Shown piece after piece: positions 1 through 7,036 of a DNA stretch of 11,211 nt. A program made the translations under genes and the position numbers. The notes beneath the pieces are model-generated. The model was given only the letters and a program-made list of their open reading frames with translations. It was not told the origin of the DNA and made no database searches. Each line of letters opens with the position of its first letter. The stretch's first letter is position 1. The DNA comes from Eubacteriales bacterium (GTDB taxonomy: Bacteria; Bacillota; Clostridia; Christensenellales; UMGS416), in contig JAQVWW010000009.1 in assembly GCA_028709505.1 (NCBI GenBank), positions 1-11,211 on the forward strand. The letters are read 5' to 3'.

Positions 1-579
1 GTCGCCGAAGGCGCTTTGGGCCTCCAGCGCGGCGGCGGCAAAGGCGCTAGCCAGCTCGCCGGCGCCGTCCACCAGCCGGATACCCCGGCCTCCGCCGCCG
101 GCGCGGGCTTTGATAAGCAGCGGATAGCCGATGCTCTTGGCCTGTTCCGCCGCATCGGCGGCGCTGTGCACGACGTCGCAGCCGGGAATGACCCGCACGC
201 CGGCGTCCGCCATCGTGCGGCGGGCCGCGTCCTTATCGCCCATCCTGTCGATGACGTCGGCGGGGCTGCCGATGAACACCAGGTTGCATTGGGCGCACAG
301 CCGCGCAAACTGCGCGTTTTCCGACAGCATGCCGTAGCCCGGATGGACGGCCTGGGCGCCGCAGGCGGCGGCCACCGTCAGGATGGCACCCATGTTCAGG
401 TAACTGTCCTTGACCGGCGCCGAACCGATGCAATAGCTCTCGTCGGCTAAGCTTACGTGCAGCGCGTCCTGATCGGCGGCCGAAAACACGGCCACCGTGG
501 CGATGCCCATCTCCTTGCAGGCGCGGATGACGCGCACGGCGATTTCGCCGCGGTTGGCGATTAAAATTTTGGAAAACAA
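1..579 (-). CDS. accC: Acetyl-CoA carboxylase, biotin carboxylase subunit (N-terminal 193 residues, cut by window edge)
   Basis: Biotin carboxylase uses ATP and bicarbonate to carboxylate the biotin carried by AccB, the first half-reaction of malonyl-CoA synthesis in the cytoplasm. I translated the minus strand by hand from a TTG start: it opens with the family-typical MFSKILIANRGEIAVRVIRA. It continues with HPGYGMLSENA (residues 79-89), MGDK (K116, the ATP-binding lysine) and the glycine-rich ATP-grasp loop KARAGGGGRGIR (157-168). These are N-terminal and early ATP-grasp regions; the central and C-terminal parts (of about 450 residues in the family) lie beyond base 1. The frame is open to the edge. 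No ATG occurs in this frame before codon 24, so TTG preceded by AGGAGG is the start. The Met in GYGMLSENA, where Phe is usual, is a mild variant. It follows fabZ directly, and accD and accA would be expected next. Confidence 0.96.
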   Translation of the reverse strand, partial: MFSKILIANRGEIAVRVIRACKEMGIATVAVFSAADQDALHVSLADESYCIGSAPVKDSYLNMGAILTVAAACGAQAVHPGYGMLSENAQFARLCAQCNLVFIGSPADVIDRMGDKDAARRTMADAGVRVIPGCDVVHSAADAAEQAKSIGYPLLIKARAGGGGRGIRLVDGAGELASAFAAAALEAQSAFGD

Positions 580-590
580 ATTTTCCTCCT
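577..590 (-). promoter_or_regulatory. Ribosome binding site and TTG start of accC
   Basis: AGGAGG at 590..585 lies five bases before TTG at 579..577, and its first base is the last base of the fabZ stop codon (TAA, 592..590). Conserved AccC sequence begins immediately after the TTG, and no ATG or GTG is available at that position. This decides the start and makes accC the only gene here with a clear non-ATG start. Confidence 0.85.
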
Positions 591-1021
591 TACTCCCCGG
601 TGGATATACCGGGCACCAGCGCGAAGGAAAGCTCGCCGCTTGCGCACCTTTTGTCCTCTACCCAGGATTCGCCCTTGGTAAAGAAAAACTGGCCCATGAT
701 GCGTTGGAGGCTTATCCGCACCCGCAGCGTATCGCCGGGGCGGATGACGCCGCGGAATTTCACCTTATCGATGCCGACGTACAGCGGCGTATGGCCTTTG
801 AGCCGCTCCACGAACAGCAGGCCGGCCACCTGGGCCATGATTTCGCACTGTATCACGCCGGGCACGATGGGGTTGCCGGGGAAATGCCCCCGCAGGAAAA
901 ACTCGTCGCCGCGCACGCGGTAAGCGCCGTGGGCCACGCCGTCTTCATCCAGATACGCTTCGTCCACCAGCAGCATGGGCTCACGGTGGGGCAGCAGCTT
1001 TTTCATCTCTTCGCGGTTCAT
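590..1021 (-). CDS. fabZ: 3-hydroxyacyl-[acyl-carrier-protein] dehydratase FabZ
   Basis: FabZ removes water from 3-hydroxyacyl-ACP to give trans-2-enoyl-ACP, the third step of each elongation cycle. The 143-residue hot-dog protein has the usual family length. It carries the opening motif LPHREPMLLVD (10-20) and the catalytic segment HFPGNPIVPGVIQCEIMAQ (46-64), with catalytic His46 and Glu60. The alternative FabA would show different motifs and usually sits beside fabB; the accB-fabZ-accC context supports FabZ. The start ATG is nine bases after the accB stop, and GAGGG, which overlaps that TGA, serves as the ribosome site. No isomerase (FabM-like) gene is seen in the window, so how unsaturated fatty acids are made cannot be told from here. 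Confidence 0.97.
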   Translation of the reverse strand: MNREEMKKLLPHREPMLLVDEAYLDEDGVAHGAYRVRGDEFFLRGHFPGNPIVPGVIQCEIMAQVAGLLFVERLKGHTPLYVGIDKVKFRGVIRPGDTLRVRISLQRIMGQFFFTKGESWVEDKRCASGELSFALVPGISTGE

Positions 1022-1030
1022 ATGGTTCCC

Positions 1031-1462
1031 TCAAAATATTTTAAACATCGTCTGTCCGTATTCGACAATTTGTCCGTTTTGTGCGCAGACGTCCACCACC
1101 TCGCCGTCCTGCTCGGCGGCGATTTCGTTCATCAGTTTCATGGCCTCAATGATGCACAGCGTGTCGCCTTTTTTCACCTTGCTGCCGATGCCGACATACG
1201 CAGGCGCGTCGGGCGATGCTGCGGCGTAGAACACGCCGGCCATGGGCGACTTGATTTCGGTGATGTCGTTAAAGTCCACCTCGGCGTCGCCGGGCGCCTG
1301 CGCCGTCGGCGGCGCCGGCGGCTCCTGTCGCGGCGCGGCGGCGCTTGTTTGCGCGGGGCTGCGTTCCATGCGGATATGCAGGTCATTTTCGCTGATTTCT
1401 AAAAGATTCATATGATAATTGCAAAAAATCTCAGCCAGTTCCTGTATCTGCTTGATATCCAT
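1031..1462 (-). CDS. accB: Acetyl-CoA carboxylase biotin carboxyl carrier protein
   Basis: AccB carries the covalently bound biotin that moves the carboxyl group between the biotin carboxylase (AccC) and the carboxyltransferase (AccA/AccD). The 143-residue protein has the three expected parts. They are a short N-terminal helical region (1-33, MDIKQIQELAEIF), a Pro/Ala-rich flexible linker (about 34-60), and a biotinyl domain (about 70-143). The biotinylation motif EAMKLMNEI places the modified lysine at K109. The start is the ATG ten bases after the fabF stop, with AGGAGAG overlapping that TAG. The longer open frame upstream to 1573 runs antisense-free but inside fabF and lacks family similarity. 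The neighbours fabF and fabZ match the streptococcal-type fab cluster. Length is slightly below the E. coli protein because the linker is short. Confidence 0.96.
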   Translation of the reverse strand: MDIKQIQELAEIFCNYHMNLLEISENDLHIRMERSPAQTSAAAPRQEPPAPPTAQAPGDAEVDFNDITEIKSPMAGVFYAAASPDAPAYVGIGSKVKKGDTLCIIEAMKLMNEIAAEQDGEVVDVCAQNGQIVEYGQTMFKIF

Positions 1463-1472
1463 TGTCTCTCTC

Positions 1473-2699
1473 CTACACGTTTTGAAACGCCACGCAAGCG
1501 TTATGCCCGCCAAACCCCAGCGACAGCGACAGCGCCAGATCGGCCTTGACATACCGGGCCGCGTTGGGCACATAGTCCAGGTCGCAGTCGTCGTCGGGCT
1601 GCTGATAGCCGATGGTGGGCGGGATGACGCCGTCCCGCAGCGCCAGTATGGCGGCGATGGCCTCGGCGGCGCCGGCGGCGCCCAGCATATGGCCGGTCAT
1701 CGATTTGGTGGAGCTGACCAGCGCGGTGCTGGCTTTGTCGCCCAGCGCCGATTTGATGGCCTGCGTCTCGCATCTGTCGTTTATCGGGGTGCTGGTGCCG
1801 TGGGCATTGATGTAGATGCTTTGGGCATCCCAGCCGCGGGCCTCGTCCATGGCCAGGCGGATGGCCGTTGCGGCGCCGGCGGCCTCGGGCTGGACAGCGG
1901 TGACGTGGTAGGCGTCGCAGGTGTTGCCGTAGCCGCAGATCTCGGCGTAGATGCGCGCGCCGCGCGCCAGGGCGTGCTCGTATTCCTCCAGCACCAGCAT
2001 GCCGGCCCCTTCGCCCATGACAAAGCCGTCGCGGCGCTTGTCAAAGGGAATGGACGCGCAGGTCGGGTCGTTGCGCTGGGTTAGCGCCATGCAGTTGGTA
2101 AAGCCGGCCAACGCCAGCGGATTGATGGCCGCCTCGGCTCCTCCGGCGATGACGGCGTCGGCCCGGCCGGCGGCTATGGCGTGGTAAGCCTCGCCGATGC
2201 TGTGCGTGCCGGTGGCACAGGCGGTGACGATGGGCAGGCACGGCCCCTGGGCGTTGTACGTGATGGCGATGACGCCGGCGGCCATGTTGGATATCATCAT
2301 GGGCACCAGAAACGGCGAAACCCGATCGGGCCCGCGCTCGGTGAGCTTCTCCACCTCGCGCAGCAGCGTCTGCATGCCGCCGATGCCCGAGCCTACGTAG
2401 ACGCCCAGCCGCTTGGCGTCGATTTTGCCGGCAAGGGCGCTGTCGTCCATGGCCTGCGCCGCCGCGGCCAGCGCATACTGGGCGTACAGGTCGTTTTTGC
2501 GCGCCGTGTCCCGGTTCATATAGGCCAGCGGATCGAAATCCTTCACCTCGGCTGCAATCTTCACCTTAAAGCCGGCGGTATCAAAATGCGTAATCCTCCC
2601 GATGCCGCAGGTACCGGCAGTCAGGTTGTTCCAAAACGTATGACAATCGTTGCCGACAGGAGAAATAACCCCCATGCCGGTAACCGCTACTCTTCTCAT
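1473..2699 (-). CDS. fabF: 3-oxoacyl-[acyl-carrier-protein] synthase II FabF
   Basis: FabF elongates acyl-ACP with malonyl-ACP by decarboxylative Claisen condensation. The 408-residue protein has the family's normal length and the complete Cys-His-His site. Cys161 lies in VTACATGTHSIGEA, His300 in NAHGTSTPIND, and Lys332 and His337 in STKSMTGHMLGAAG. The gatekeeper loop GFGGHNA (about 395-401) is also present. These are the signatures of KAS II. The start ATG sits ten bases after the fabG stop; AGGAGGT overlaps that TAG, leaving a five-base spacer, so initiation is probably coupled to fabG termination. It is the only elongation condensing enzyme in the window; no fabB is present. The symbol is secure from both sequence motifs and operon position. 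Confidence 0.98.
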   Translation of the reverse strand: MRRVAVTGMGVISPVGNDCHTFWNNLTAGTCGIGRITHFDTAGFKVKIAAEVKDFDPLAYMNRDTARKNDLYAQYALAAAAQAMDDSALAGKIDAKRLGVYVGSGIGGMQTLLREVEKLTERGPDRVSPFLVPMMISNMAAGVIAITYNAQGPCLPIVTACATGTHSIGEAYHAIAAGRADAVIAGGAEAAINPLALAGFTNCMALTQRNDPTCASIPFDKRRDGFVMGEGAGMLVLEEYEHALARGARIYAEICGYGNTCDAYHVTAVQPEAAGAATAIRLAMDEARGWDAQSIYINAHGTSTPINDRCETQAIKSALGDKASTALVSSTKSMTGHMLGAAGAAEAIAAILALRDGVIPPTIGYQQPDDDCDLDYVPNAARYVKADLALSLSLGFGGHNACVAFQNV

Positions 2700-2709
2700 G
2701 GCGTACCTC

Positions 2710-3450
2710 CTACATATATAAGCCGCCGTCCACCTGGAGCACGGCGCCGGTGATATACGCCGCCTGATCGCTGGCCAGGAAGGCCGCCGCGTGGGCCACC
2801 TCCTGGGCGGCGCCCATCCGCTTGAGCGGAATCTGGGCTACGGCGCTTTCCTTTACCGCGTCGGGCAGGCCCCGGGTCATGTCGGTTTGGATAAATCCCG
2901 GGGCGATGGCGTTGCACGTGATGCCGCGGGGCGCCAGCTCCTTGGCGGTGGTCTTGGTAAGGCCTATCATGCCGGCCTTGGCGGCGGCGTAGTTGGCCTG
3001 CCCGGCGTTGCCCATCATGCCCGAAACCGACGTGATATTGATGATGCGTCCGCCTCGGTTGCGCAGAAAAATACGGTAAGCTTGCTGCGTCATCAAAAAC
3101 GCGCCTTTTAGGTTGATGGCAAGCACCCGGTCGAAGGCTTCCTCGGTGATGTGCGGGATAAGCCCGTCGGCGGTGATGCCGGCGTTGTTGACCAGAATGT
3201 CCAGCGCGCCGAAGGCGGCCAGCACCGCTTGCACCGTCTGTTTGACCTGGGCGGCGTCGGACACGTCGCAGCCAAAGCACCGGGCCATAACGCCCACCTT
3301 TTGGGCTTCGTCGCACACGTCCTGGGCCTGGGCGGCGTGGGACGCGTAGATGAGCGCCACGTTGGCGCCCTGGGCGGCGAAGGTCAGCGCGATGGCTTTG
3401 CCGATTCCTTTGGAAGCGCCGGTGATCAGCGCCGTTTTTCCTTTAAGCAT
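2710..3450 (-). CDS. fabG: 3-oxoacyl-[acyl-carrier-protein] reductase FabG
   Basis: FabG reduces 3-oxoacyl-ACP to 3-hydroxyacyl-ACP with NADPH. The 246-residue short-chain dehydrogenase shows the nucleotide-binding TGASKGIG (10-17), NNAG (88-91), and the catalytic set Asn113, Ser141 (ITSVSG), Tyr154 and Lys158 (YAAAK). It ends in the ITGAVLQVDGGLYM tail typical of FabG. I chose the ATG at 3450 because conserved sequence (MLKGKTALITG) begins there and GGGAGG stands about five bases upstream. An in-frame ATG at 3507 would add 19 basic, unconserved residues lying inside fabD. The gene overlaps the fabD end by eight bases and is followed closely by fabF. Many short-chain dehydrogenases resemble FabG, but this operon context settles the assignment. 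Confidence 0.97.
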   Translation of the reverse strand: MLKGKTALITGASKGIGKAIALTFAAQGANVALIYASHAAQAQDVCDEAQKVGVMARCFGCDVSDAAQVKQTVQAVLAAFGALDILVNNAGITADGLIPHITEEAFDRVLAINLKGAFLMTQQAYRIFLRNRGGRIINITSVSGMMGNAGQANYAAAKAGMIGLTKTTAKELAPRGITCNAIAPGFIQTDMTRGLPDAVKESAVAQIPLKRMGAAQEVAHAAAFLASDQAAYITGAVLQVDGGLYM

Positions 3451-4366
3451 CTGGCCCTCCCAGCGCACACAGGATTTCCTGCGCCTTTGCCGGCGTTTCG
3501 GCGGCATAGGCGCGGGCCTGCGCGTCTATCTTCTTCATCAGCCCCGTCAGCGTCCTGCCGGCGCCCACCTCGATAAAGTCGGTGTAGCCGTCGGCCACCA
3601 TGTTCTGGATGGTCTGCTGCCACAGCACCGGGCTGCACACCTGCTGGGCAAGCATCTCCCGCCCATCGGCGGGATAGGGCCGGGCGGTCAGGTTGGCGTA
3701 CAGCGGCAACCGGCCCGGCCGCCAGGGCAGCCCCGCCAGCTCCCCGGCCATCTTTAGCGAAGCTTTGTGCATATAGGGCGTGTGGAACGCGCCGCCGACG
3801 GATAAGGGCAGCGCGCGGCCTTTGCGCTCGGCCACCTGTTCGGCCAGCAGCTTAAGGCTTTCCTGCGCGCCGGATACGACAATCTGCCCCGGCGCGTTGT
3901 AGTTGACCGGGAACGCGTCGGGCAGCGCGGCGCACAGCTGCTCCACCACGTTGGGTTCCAGCCGCAGCACCGCCAGCATGCCGCCGGGGTGCTCGTCGGC
4001 GCATTCCTGCATCCACTGGCCCCGGCGAAGGACCAGCCGGAACGCCTGCTCGTAGCCTAAACGGCCGCAAAAGGCCGCCGCCGGCACTTCGCCCAGCGAA
4101 AAGCCCGCCGCGCCGTCGGGCGTTACACCGGCCTCGGCCAGCGCGCAGGCACAGGCTAAGTCCACGGCAAACAGGCATGGCTGCGTGTTAGCCGTCTGCG
4201 AAAGCTCATCGGCGCCGCCTTCCAAGCACTGGCGCAGCGTGCCCGGCCGTATGCTCTCGCACAGGTCGAACACTTGCCGGGCGGCGGGGCTTTGCTCATA
4301 AAACGCCGCGCCCATGCCCGGGAACTGCGCCCCCTGGCCGGCAAACAAAAAAGCTACTTTACCCAT
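3443..4366 (-). CDS. fabD: Malonyl-CoA:ACP transacylase FabD
   Basis: FabD transfers malonyl groups from CoA to ACP, feeding FabH and FabF. The 307-residue protein has the N-terminal FAGQGAQFPGMG (9-20), the nucleophile Ser90 in GFSLGE, Arg115 (RRGQWMQ), and the active-site His195 in GGAFHTPYM. In E. coli the residue before the nucleophilic Ser is His (GHSLGE); here it is Phe, one of several hydrophobic substitutions I recall in Firmicute FabD. The ATG at 4366 is chosen because family similarity starts there (MGKVAFLFAGQG) and GGGGAG lies seven bases upstream. The open frame continues to 4702 inside fabK without similarity. The gene overlaps the end of fabK by 13 bases and the start of fabG by eight, which suggests translational coupling. 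Confidence 0.96.
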   Translation of the reverse strand: MGKVAFLFAGQGAQFPGMGAAFYEQSPAARQVFDLCESIRPGTLRQCLEGGADELSQTANTQPCLFAVDLACACALAEAGVTPDGAAGFSLGEVPAAAFCGRLGYEQAFRLVLRRGQWMQECADEHPGGMLAVLRLEPNVVEQLCAALPDAFPVNYNAPGQIVVSGAQESLKLLAEQVAERKGRALPLSVGGAFHTPYMHKASLKMAGELAGLPWRPGRLPLYANLTARPYPADGREMLAQQVCSPVLWQQTIQNMVADGYTDFIEVGAGRTLTGLMKKIDAQARAYAAETPAKAQEILCALGGPDA

Positions 4367-5301
4367 TGGCACGCTCCCCGCAACAGCGTTTCGGCCTGGC
4401 CGGTCACTTCGTTGATAATTTCGGCGGCGCTTTGGCGGCGCTGCACCAGGCCGGCAATCTGCCCGGCCATAAAGCAGCCCTTCTGGGCGTCCCCCTCGCG
4501 GGCGGCCAGCCGCAGCGCGCCGGCGCCATAGGCTTCCAGCTCCTGGTCGGAAACGCCGGCGTCGTACTCTTTTGCATAAAAGGCCCGCGTAAACGGGTTT
4601 TTCAGCGCCCGCACCGGGTGACCCAGCCGCCGGCCGGTGGCCAGCGTGTCGATATCTTTGGCTTTGATAATTTTTTCCTTGTAGGTTTCGTGGATGGCGC
4701 ACTCGTGGGCTACCAAAAAGCGCGTGCCCATCTGCACGCCGCAGGCGCCCAGCATCAGCGCCGCCGCCATGCCGCGCCCGTCGCCGATACCGCCGGCGGC
4801 GATAACGGGAATGTCCACGGCGTCAACCACCTGCGGCACCAGCGCCATTGTATTCAGCTCGCCGATATGCCCGCCGGATTCGCCTCCTTCGGCGATGACG
4901 GCGTGGGCGCCCATGCGCTGCACCATCCTGGCGATGGCCACCGACGGCACCACCGGCAACACGCGGATGCCGGCCTGCACCCAGGCGCGGATATATTGGG
5001 ACGGCAAACCGGCGCCGGTGGTGATGACCGGCACCTTTTCGTCCAGCGCCACCTGAGCCACATCGGGGGCATAGGGGCTCATCAGCATGATGTTTACGCC
5101 AAAGGGCTTATCGGTCAGCGCGCGCGTTTGGCGAATCTGCTCCCGTAGATAGTCCCCGTCGGCGTTCATCGCCGCGATGATGCCCAGGCCGCCGGCGTTG
5201 GACACGGCGCCGGCCAGCGACGCATCGGACACCCAGGCCATCCCGCCCTGCAGCACCGGGTAACGGATGCCCAGCAGCTCACAGATTGCGGTATGGATCA
5301 T
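4354..5301 (-). CDS. fabK: Enoyl-[acyl-carrier-protein] reductase II FabK (FMN-dependent)
   Basis: FabK performs the last reduction of each elongation cycle, converting trans-2-enoyl-ACP to acyl-ACP with FMN and NAD(P)H. The 315-residue TIM-barrel protein begins with GIRYPVLQGGMAWVSDASLA (11-30), followed by AVSNAGGLG. It has the family motif AEGGESGGHIG with His145, corresponding to the catalytic histidine of pneumococcal FabK, then the phosphate-binding IPVIAAGGIGDGRG and MGTRFL. Nitronate monooxygenases share this fold. The position between acpP and fabD, as in Streptococcus, favours FabK. Its ATG overlaps the acpP stop (ATGA at 5301..5298), with GGAGGAAG about ten bases ahead inside the acpP end. 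No fabI is present in the window. FabK-type reductases are known to be insensitive to triclosan, so this organism could be too, provided it lacks a second FabI. Confidence 0.95.
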   Translation of the reverse strand: MIHTAICELLGIRYPVLQGGMAWVSDASLAGAVSNAGGLGIIAAMNADGDYLREQIRQTRALTDKPFGVNIMLMSPYAPDVAQVALDEKVPVITTGAGLPSQYIRAWVQAGIRVLPVVPSVAIARMVQRMGAHAVIAEGGESGGHIGELNTMALVPQVVDAVDIPVIAAGGIGDGRGMAAALMLGACGVQMGTRFLVAHECAIHETYKEKIIKAKDIDTLATGRRLGHPVRALKNPFTRAFYAKEYDAGVSDQELEAYGAGALRLAAREGDAQKGCFMAGQIAGLVQRRQSAAEIINEVTGQAETLLRGACQWVK

Positions 5302-5516
5302 GCCCGGCCTTCCTCCAGCAGCTTGACCAGCTCGCCCACCGTCTTGAGCTTTTCGTTCATCTCCACCTTGATGCCCGTCTCGTCTTCCAGCGTCATAACC
5401 AGTTCCACCGTGTCCAGCGAGTCGACGCCCAGCTGCTCAAACGTGCTCTGGGCGGTGATGTCGTCGGGGCTTAGATCCTTATAGTCGGCCAGCACTTTCA
5501 CTACGGTTTCAAACAT
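5298..5516 (-). CDS. acpP: Acyl carrier protein
   Basis: ACP carries the growing acyl chain on a phosphopantetheine arm. The 72-residue acidic protein has the DSLDTVELV signature, with the modified serine at Ser33, and the predicted four-helix layout of the family. I prefer the ATG at 5516, because GGAGG (5529..5525) lies eight bases before it. An in-frame ATG five codons earlier (5531) overlaps that ribosome site and would have none of its own. The gene stop overlaps the fabK start as ATGA. It is preceded by the longest gap in the operon (56 bases, AT-rich), which may hold its own promoter; ACP is normally needed in much larger amounts than the enzymes around it. The position between fabH and fabK matches the streptococcal fab cluster. 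Confidence 0.97.
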   Translation of the reverse strand: MFETVVKVLADYKDLSPDDITAQSTFEQLGVDSLDTVELVMTLEDETGIKVEMNEKLKTVGELVKLLEEGRA

Positions 5517-5524
5517 GATTCTTT

Positions 5525-5529
5525 CCTCC
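5525..5529 (-). promoter_or_regulatory. Ribosome binding site that decides the acpP start
   Basis: GGAGG eight bases before the ATG at 5516. The upstream in-frame ATG at 5531..5529 overlaps this site, so only the downstream start can use it. Confidence 0.8.
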
Positions 5530-5538
5530 ATAAAAATA

Positions 5539-5566
5539 AATATATAGAATAAGGCAATCCCTTCAA
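5539..5566 (-). promoter_or_regulatory. Possible internal promoter for acpP onward
   Basis: TTGAAG (5566..5561) and TATATT (5544..5539) are separated by 16 bases in the AT-rich gap between fabH and acpP. They match four of six and five of six positions of the sigma-A consensus. Transcription would start a few bases before the acpP ribosome site, giving a leader of about 20 bases. A small hairpin (CCTTC, loop, GAAGG; 5572..5560) overlaps the -35 element. AT-rich gaps give such matches by chance, so this is only a candidate. Confidence 0.35.
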
Positions 5567-5572
5567 AGAAGG

Positions 5573-6535
5573 CTAGGCTTTGCGCCAGCGCAGCACGCAG
5601 GCGCCGTTGGTCAATCCCGCGCCGAAGGCGCTGAAAAACAGAAGCTGCCCCGGCGCAAGCTTGCCGGCGCGGCTGACTTCGTCCAACAAAATAGGCAGGC
5701 TGGACGACGACGTGTTCCCGTACTTTTCGATGGTGGACGGAAACTTCCCGGCAGGCTGCTTAAGGCGCGCGCGTACCGCTTCCAGAATGCGCTTATTGGC
5801 CTGATGCAACACAAATAGGCTGATATCGTCGGGGGTGATGCCCAGCTGCCGGGTCATCCACTCCACATCGTCCAGCACGCAGGAGACGGCGAATTTATAG
5901 ACCTCCTGGCCGTTCATGTGCAGCGCCGTGTCGGCGTCGCCTTCGCCGGAGTAAGGGCAGCTGCCGCCGGCGGATCGGGCAATCAGCCACTGGTCGTTGG
6001 CCTGGGCCTGTATGCGCAGGCCCAGCAAGTCGTCGCCGCGCGACACCACCGCCGCGCCGGCGCCGTCGCCAAACAGCACGCAGGTGGCGCGGTCGCGCCA
6101 ATCCACGATGCGGCTCATGGCCTCGGCGCTTACGATAAGGATATGCCGCGCCTTACCGGCATTCAGATAAGCGTCGGCCACGTCCAGCGCGTAGAGAAAG
6201 CCGGTGCACGCGGCGTTTAGATCAAAGGCCGGGCAGGACGCGCCGATGCGCCCCTGCACCAGGCAGGCAAGCGACGGCGTTATCGTATCGCCGCGGATGG
6301 TGCTGCACAGAATCAAATCCAGCGCTGACGGCGCAATGCCGGCGTCGTCCAGCGCGTTTTGCGCCGCGCGGACGCTCAAGTCGGTCAGCGATTCGGTATC
6401 CAGTATGCGCCGCTCTGTGATGCCGGTGCGGGTGGTTATCCATTCATCGCTGGTGTCCATAATCTGCGCCAGCATGTGGTTTGTGATGGTCTGCGCCGGT
6501 AGCGCGCTGCCGGTGCCTTGTATGGTCAGGCTCAT
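5573..6535 (-). CDS. fabH: 3-oxoacyl-[acyl-carrier-protein] synthase III FabH
   Basis: FabH starts fatty-acid synthesis by condensing an acyl-CoA primer (acetyl-CoA or branched) with malonyl-ACP. The 320-residue thiolase-fold protein has the full triad at nearly the same numbers as the E. coli enzyme. Cys110 lies in FDLNAACTGFLYAL, His244 in FVLHQANKRI, and Asn274 in EKYGNTSSSSLP. N-terminal TSDEWITTRTGITERR (28-43), FGDGAGAAVV (155-164) and the C-terminal FSAFGAGLTNGACVLRW are also typical. Whether it prefers straight or branched primers cannot be read safely from the sequence. Its ATG overlaps the stop of the upstream regulator as ATGA (6535..6532); AGGAGG lies about four bases ahead. It is the first enzyme gene of the operon and thus under the promoter and operator in front of fabT. 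Confidence 0.98.
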   Translation of the reverse strand: MSLTIQGTGSALPAQTITNHMLAQIMDTSDEWITTRTGITERRILDTESLTDLSVRAAQNALDDAGIAPSALDLILCSTIRGDTITPSLACLVQGRIGASCPAFDLNAACTGFLYALDVADAYLNAGKARHILIVSAEAMSRIVDWRDRATCVLFGDGAGAAVVSRGDDLLGLRIQAQANDQWLIARSAGGSCPYSGEGDADTALHMNGQEVYKFAVSCVLDDVEWMTRQLGITPDDISLFVLHQANKRILEAVRARLKQPAGKFPSTIEKYGNTSSSSLPILLDEVSRAGKLAPGQLLFFSAFGAGLTNGACVLRWRKA

Positions 6536-7023
6536 CTTTCCTCCTGCGGCCGGTCGGCCTGCTGCGTTGCCCGCATCTGCCCGGCCTGGCGGCTGAAAAA
6601 GTGGTTCAGGCTCTTGACGCCTTTGAGCAACACTTCCTGTTCGCCGGGCGCAATTTCCTTGACCACGCTGCGTATCATGTTCTCGTGAAAAAAGCGGTGA
6701 GCAGCGTCGGCCCGGGCGCCCTGGCGGGTCACCTTGACGAATACGCGCCGGCCGTCCTGCTGGCAGCGATACTTTTCCACATAGCCTTTTTTGACCAGCT
6801 TGTTGATGGCAATGGTCACCGACGGCATCGATAAGTCCATCTCCAGCGCGATGTCGCCGATGGTCTTGCCCTGGACGCGGTTTTTGGCGATAGCCTCTAT
6901 CATGTGCAGCTCGCCGATGCTCAAATCCAACGCCGAGCTGTGCAGCATCCGTTCCTCCACCTGCATGATAGCGTGGAAAGTATCCACCAGCAGAGCGTTG
7001 AGCTCTTGCGCAAACTCGTTCAT
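6532..7023 (-). CDS. fabT: MarR-family transcriptional regulator, FabT-like repressor of fatty-acid synthesis
   Basis: This is a 163-residue winged-helix protein of the MarR family. A helix-turn-helix spans about 54-74 (TIGDIALEMDLSMPSVTIAI), followed by the wing with QQDGRRVFVKVTRQG (88-102), the DxR-type wing motif of the family. Similarity in layout to streptococcal FabT and its position directly before fabH make FabT-like control of the fab genes the best reading. In Streptococcus, FabT binds operators more tightly with long-chain acyl-ACP. The symbol rests on context plus family resemblance, not on a full alignment. The start is taken at 7023 (MNEFAQEL). An in-frame ATG at 7056 lies at or upstream of the expected transcription start, inside the operator, so it is unlikely to be used. 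AGGCGGTG is the ribosome site. The C-terminal tail (about 145-163) is extended and hydrophilic compared with the roughly 145-residue FabT proteins. Confidence 0.85.
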   Translation of the reverse strand: MNEFAQELNALLVDTFHAIMQVEERMLHSSALDLSIGELHMIEAIAKNRVQGKTIGDIALEMDLSMPSVTIAINKLVKKGYVEKYRCQQDGRRVFVKVTRQGARADAAHRFFHENMIRSVVKEIAPGEQEVLLKGVKSLNHFFSRQAGQMRATQQADRPQEER

Positions 7024-7036
7024 CGTGCCACCGCCT

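Noticed and set aside
2696..3316. Minus-strand open frame overlapping fabG in another frame
   Set aside because: It is Arg/Gly-rich and fully nested in the conserved fabG coding sequence.
4366..5148. Long plus-strand open frames opposite fabK, AccB/FabZ (497-1402), FabF (1419-2084, 2181-2753), PHP (9556-10563) and thrC (10298-11092)
   Set aside because: They are mirror images of well-supported minus-strand genes in GC-rich DNA, His/Gly/Ala-rich, and match no family.
4354..5301. Nitronate monooxygenase instead of FabK
   Set aside because: The fold is shared, but the FabK-type histidine motif and the position between acpP and fabD make enoyl reductase far more likely.
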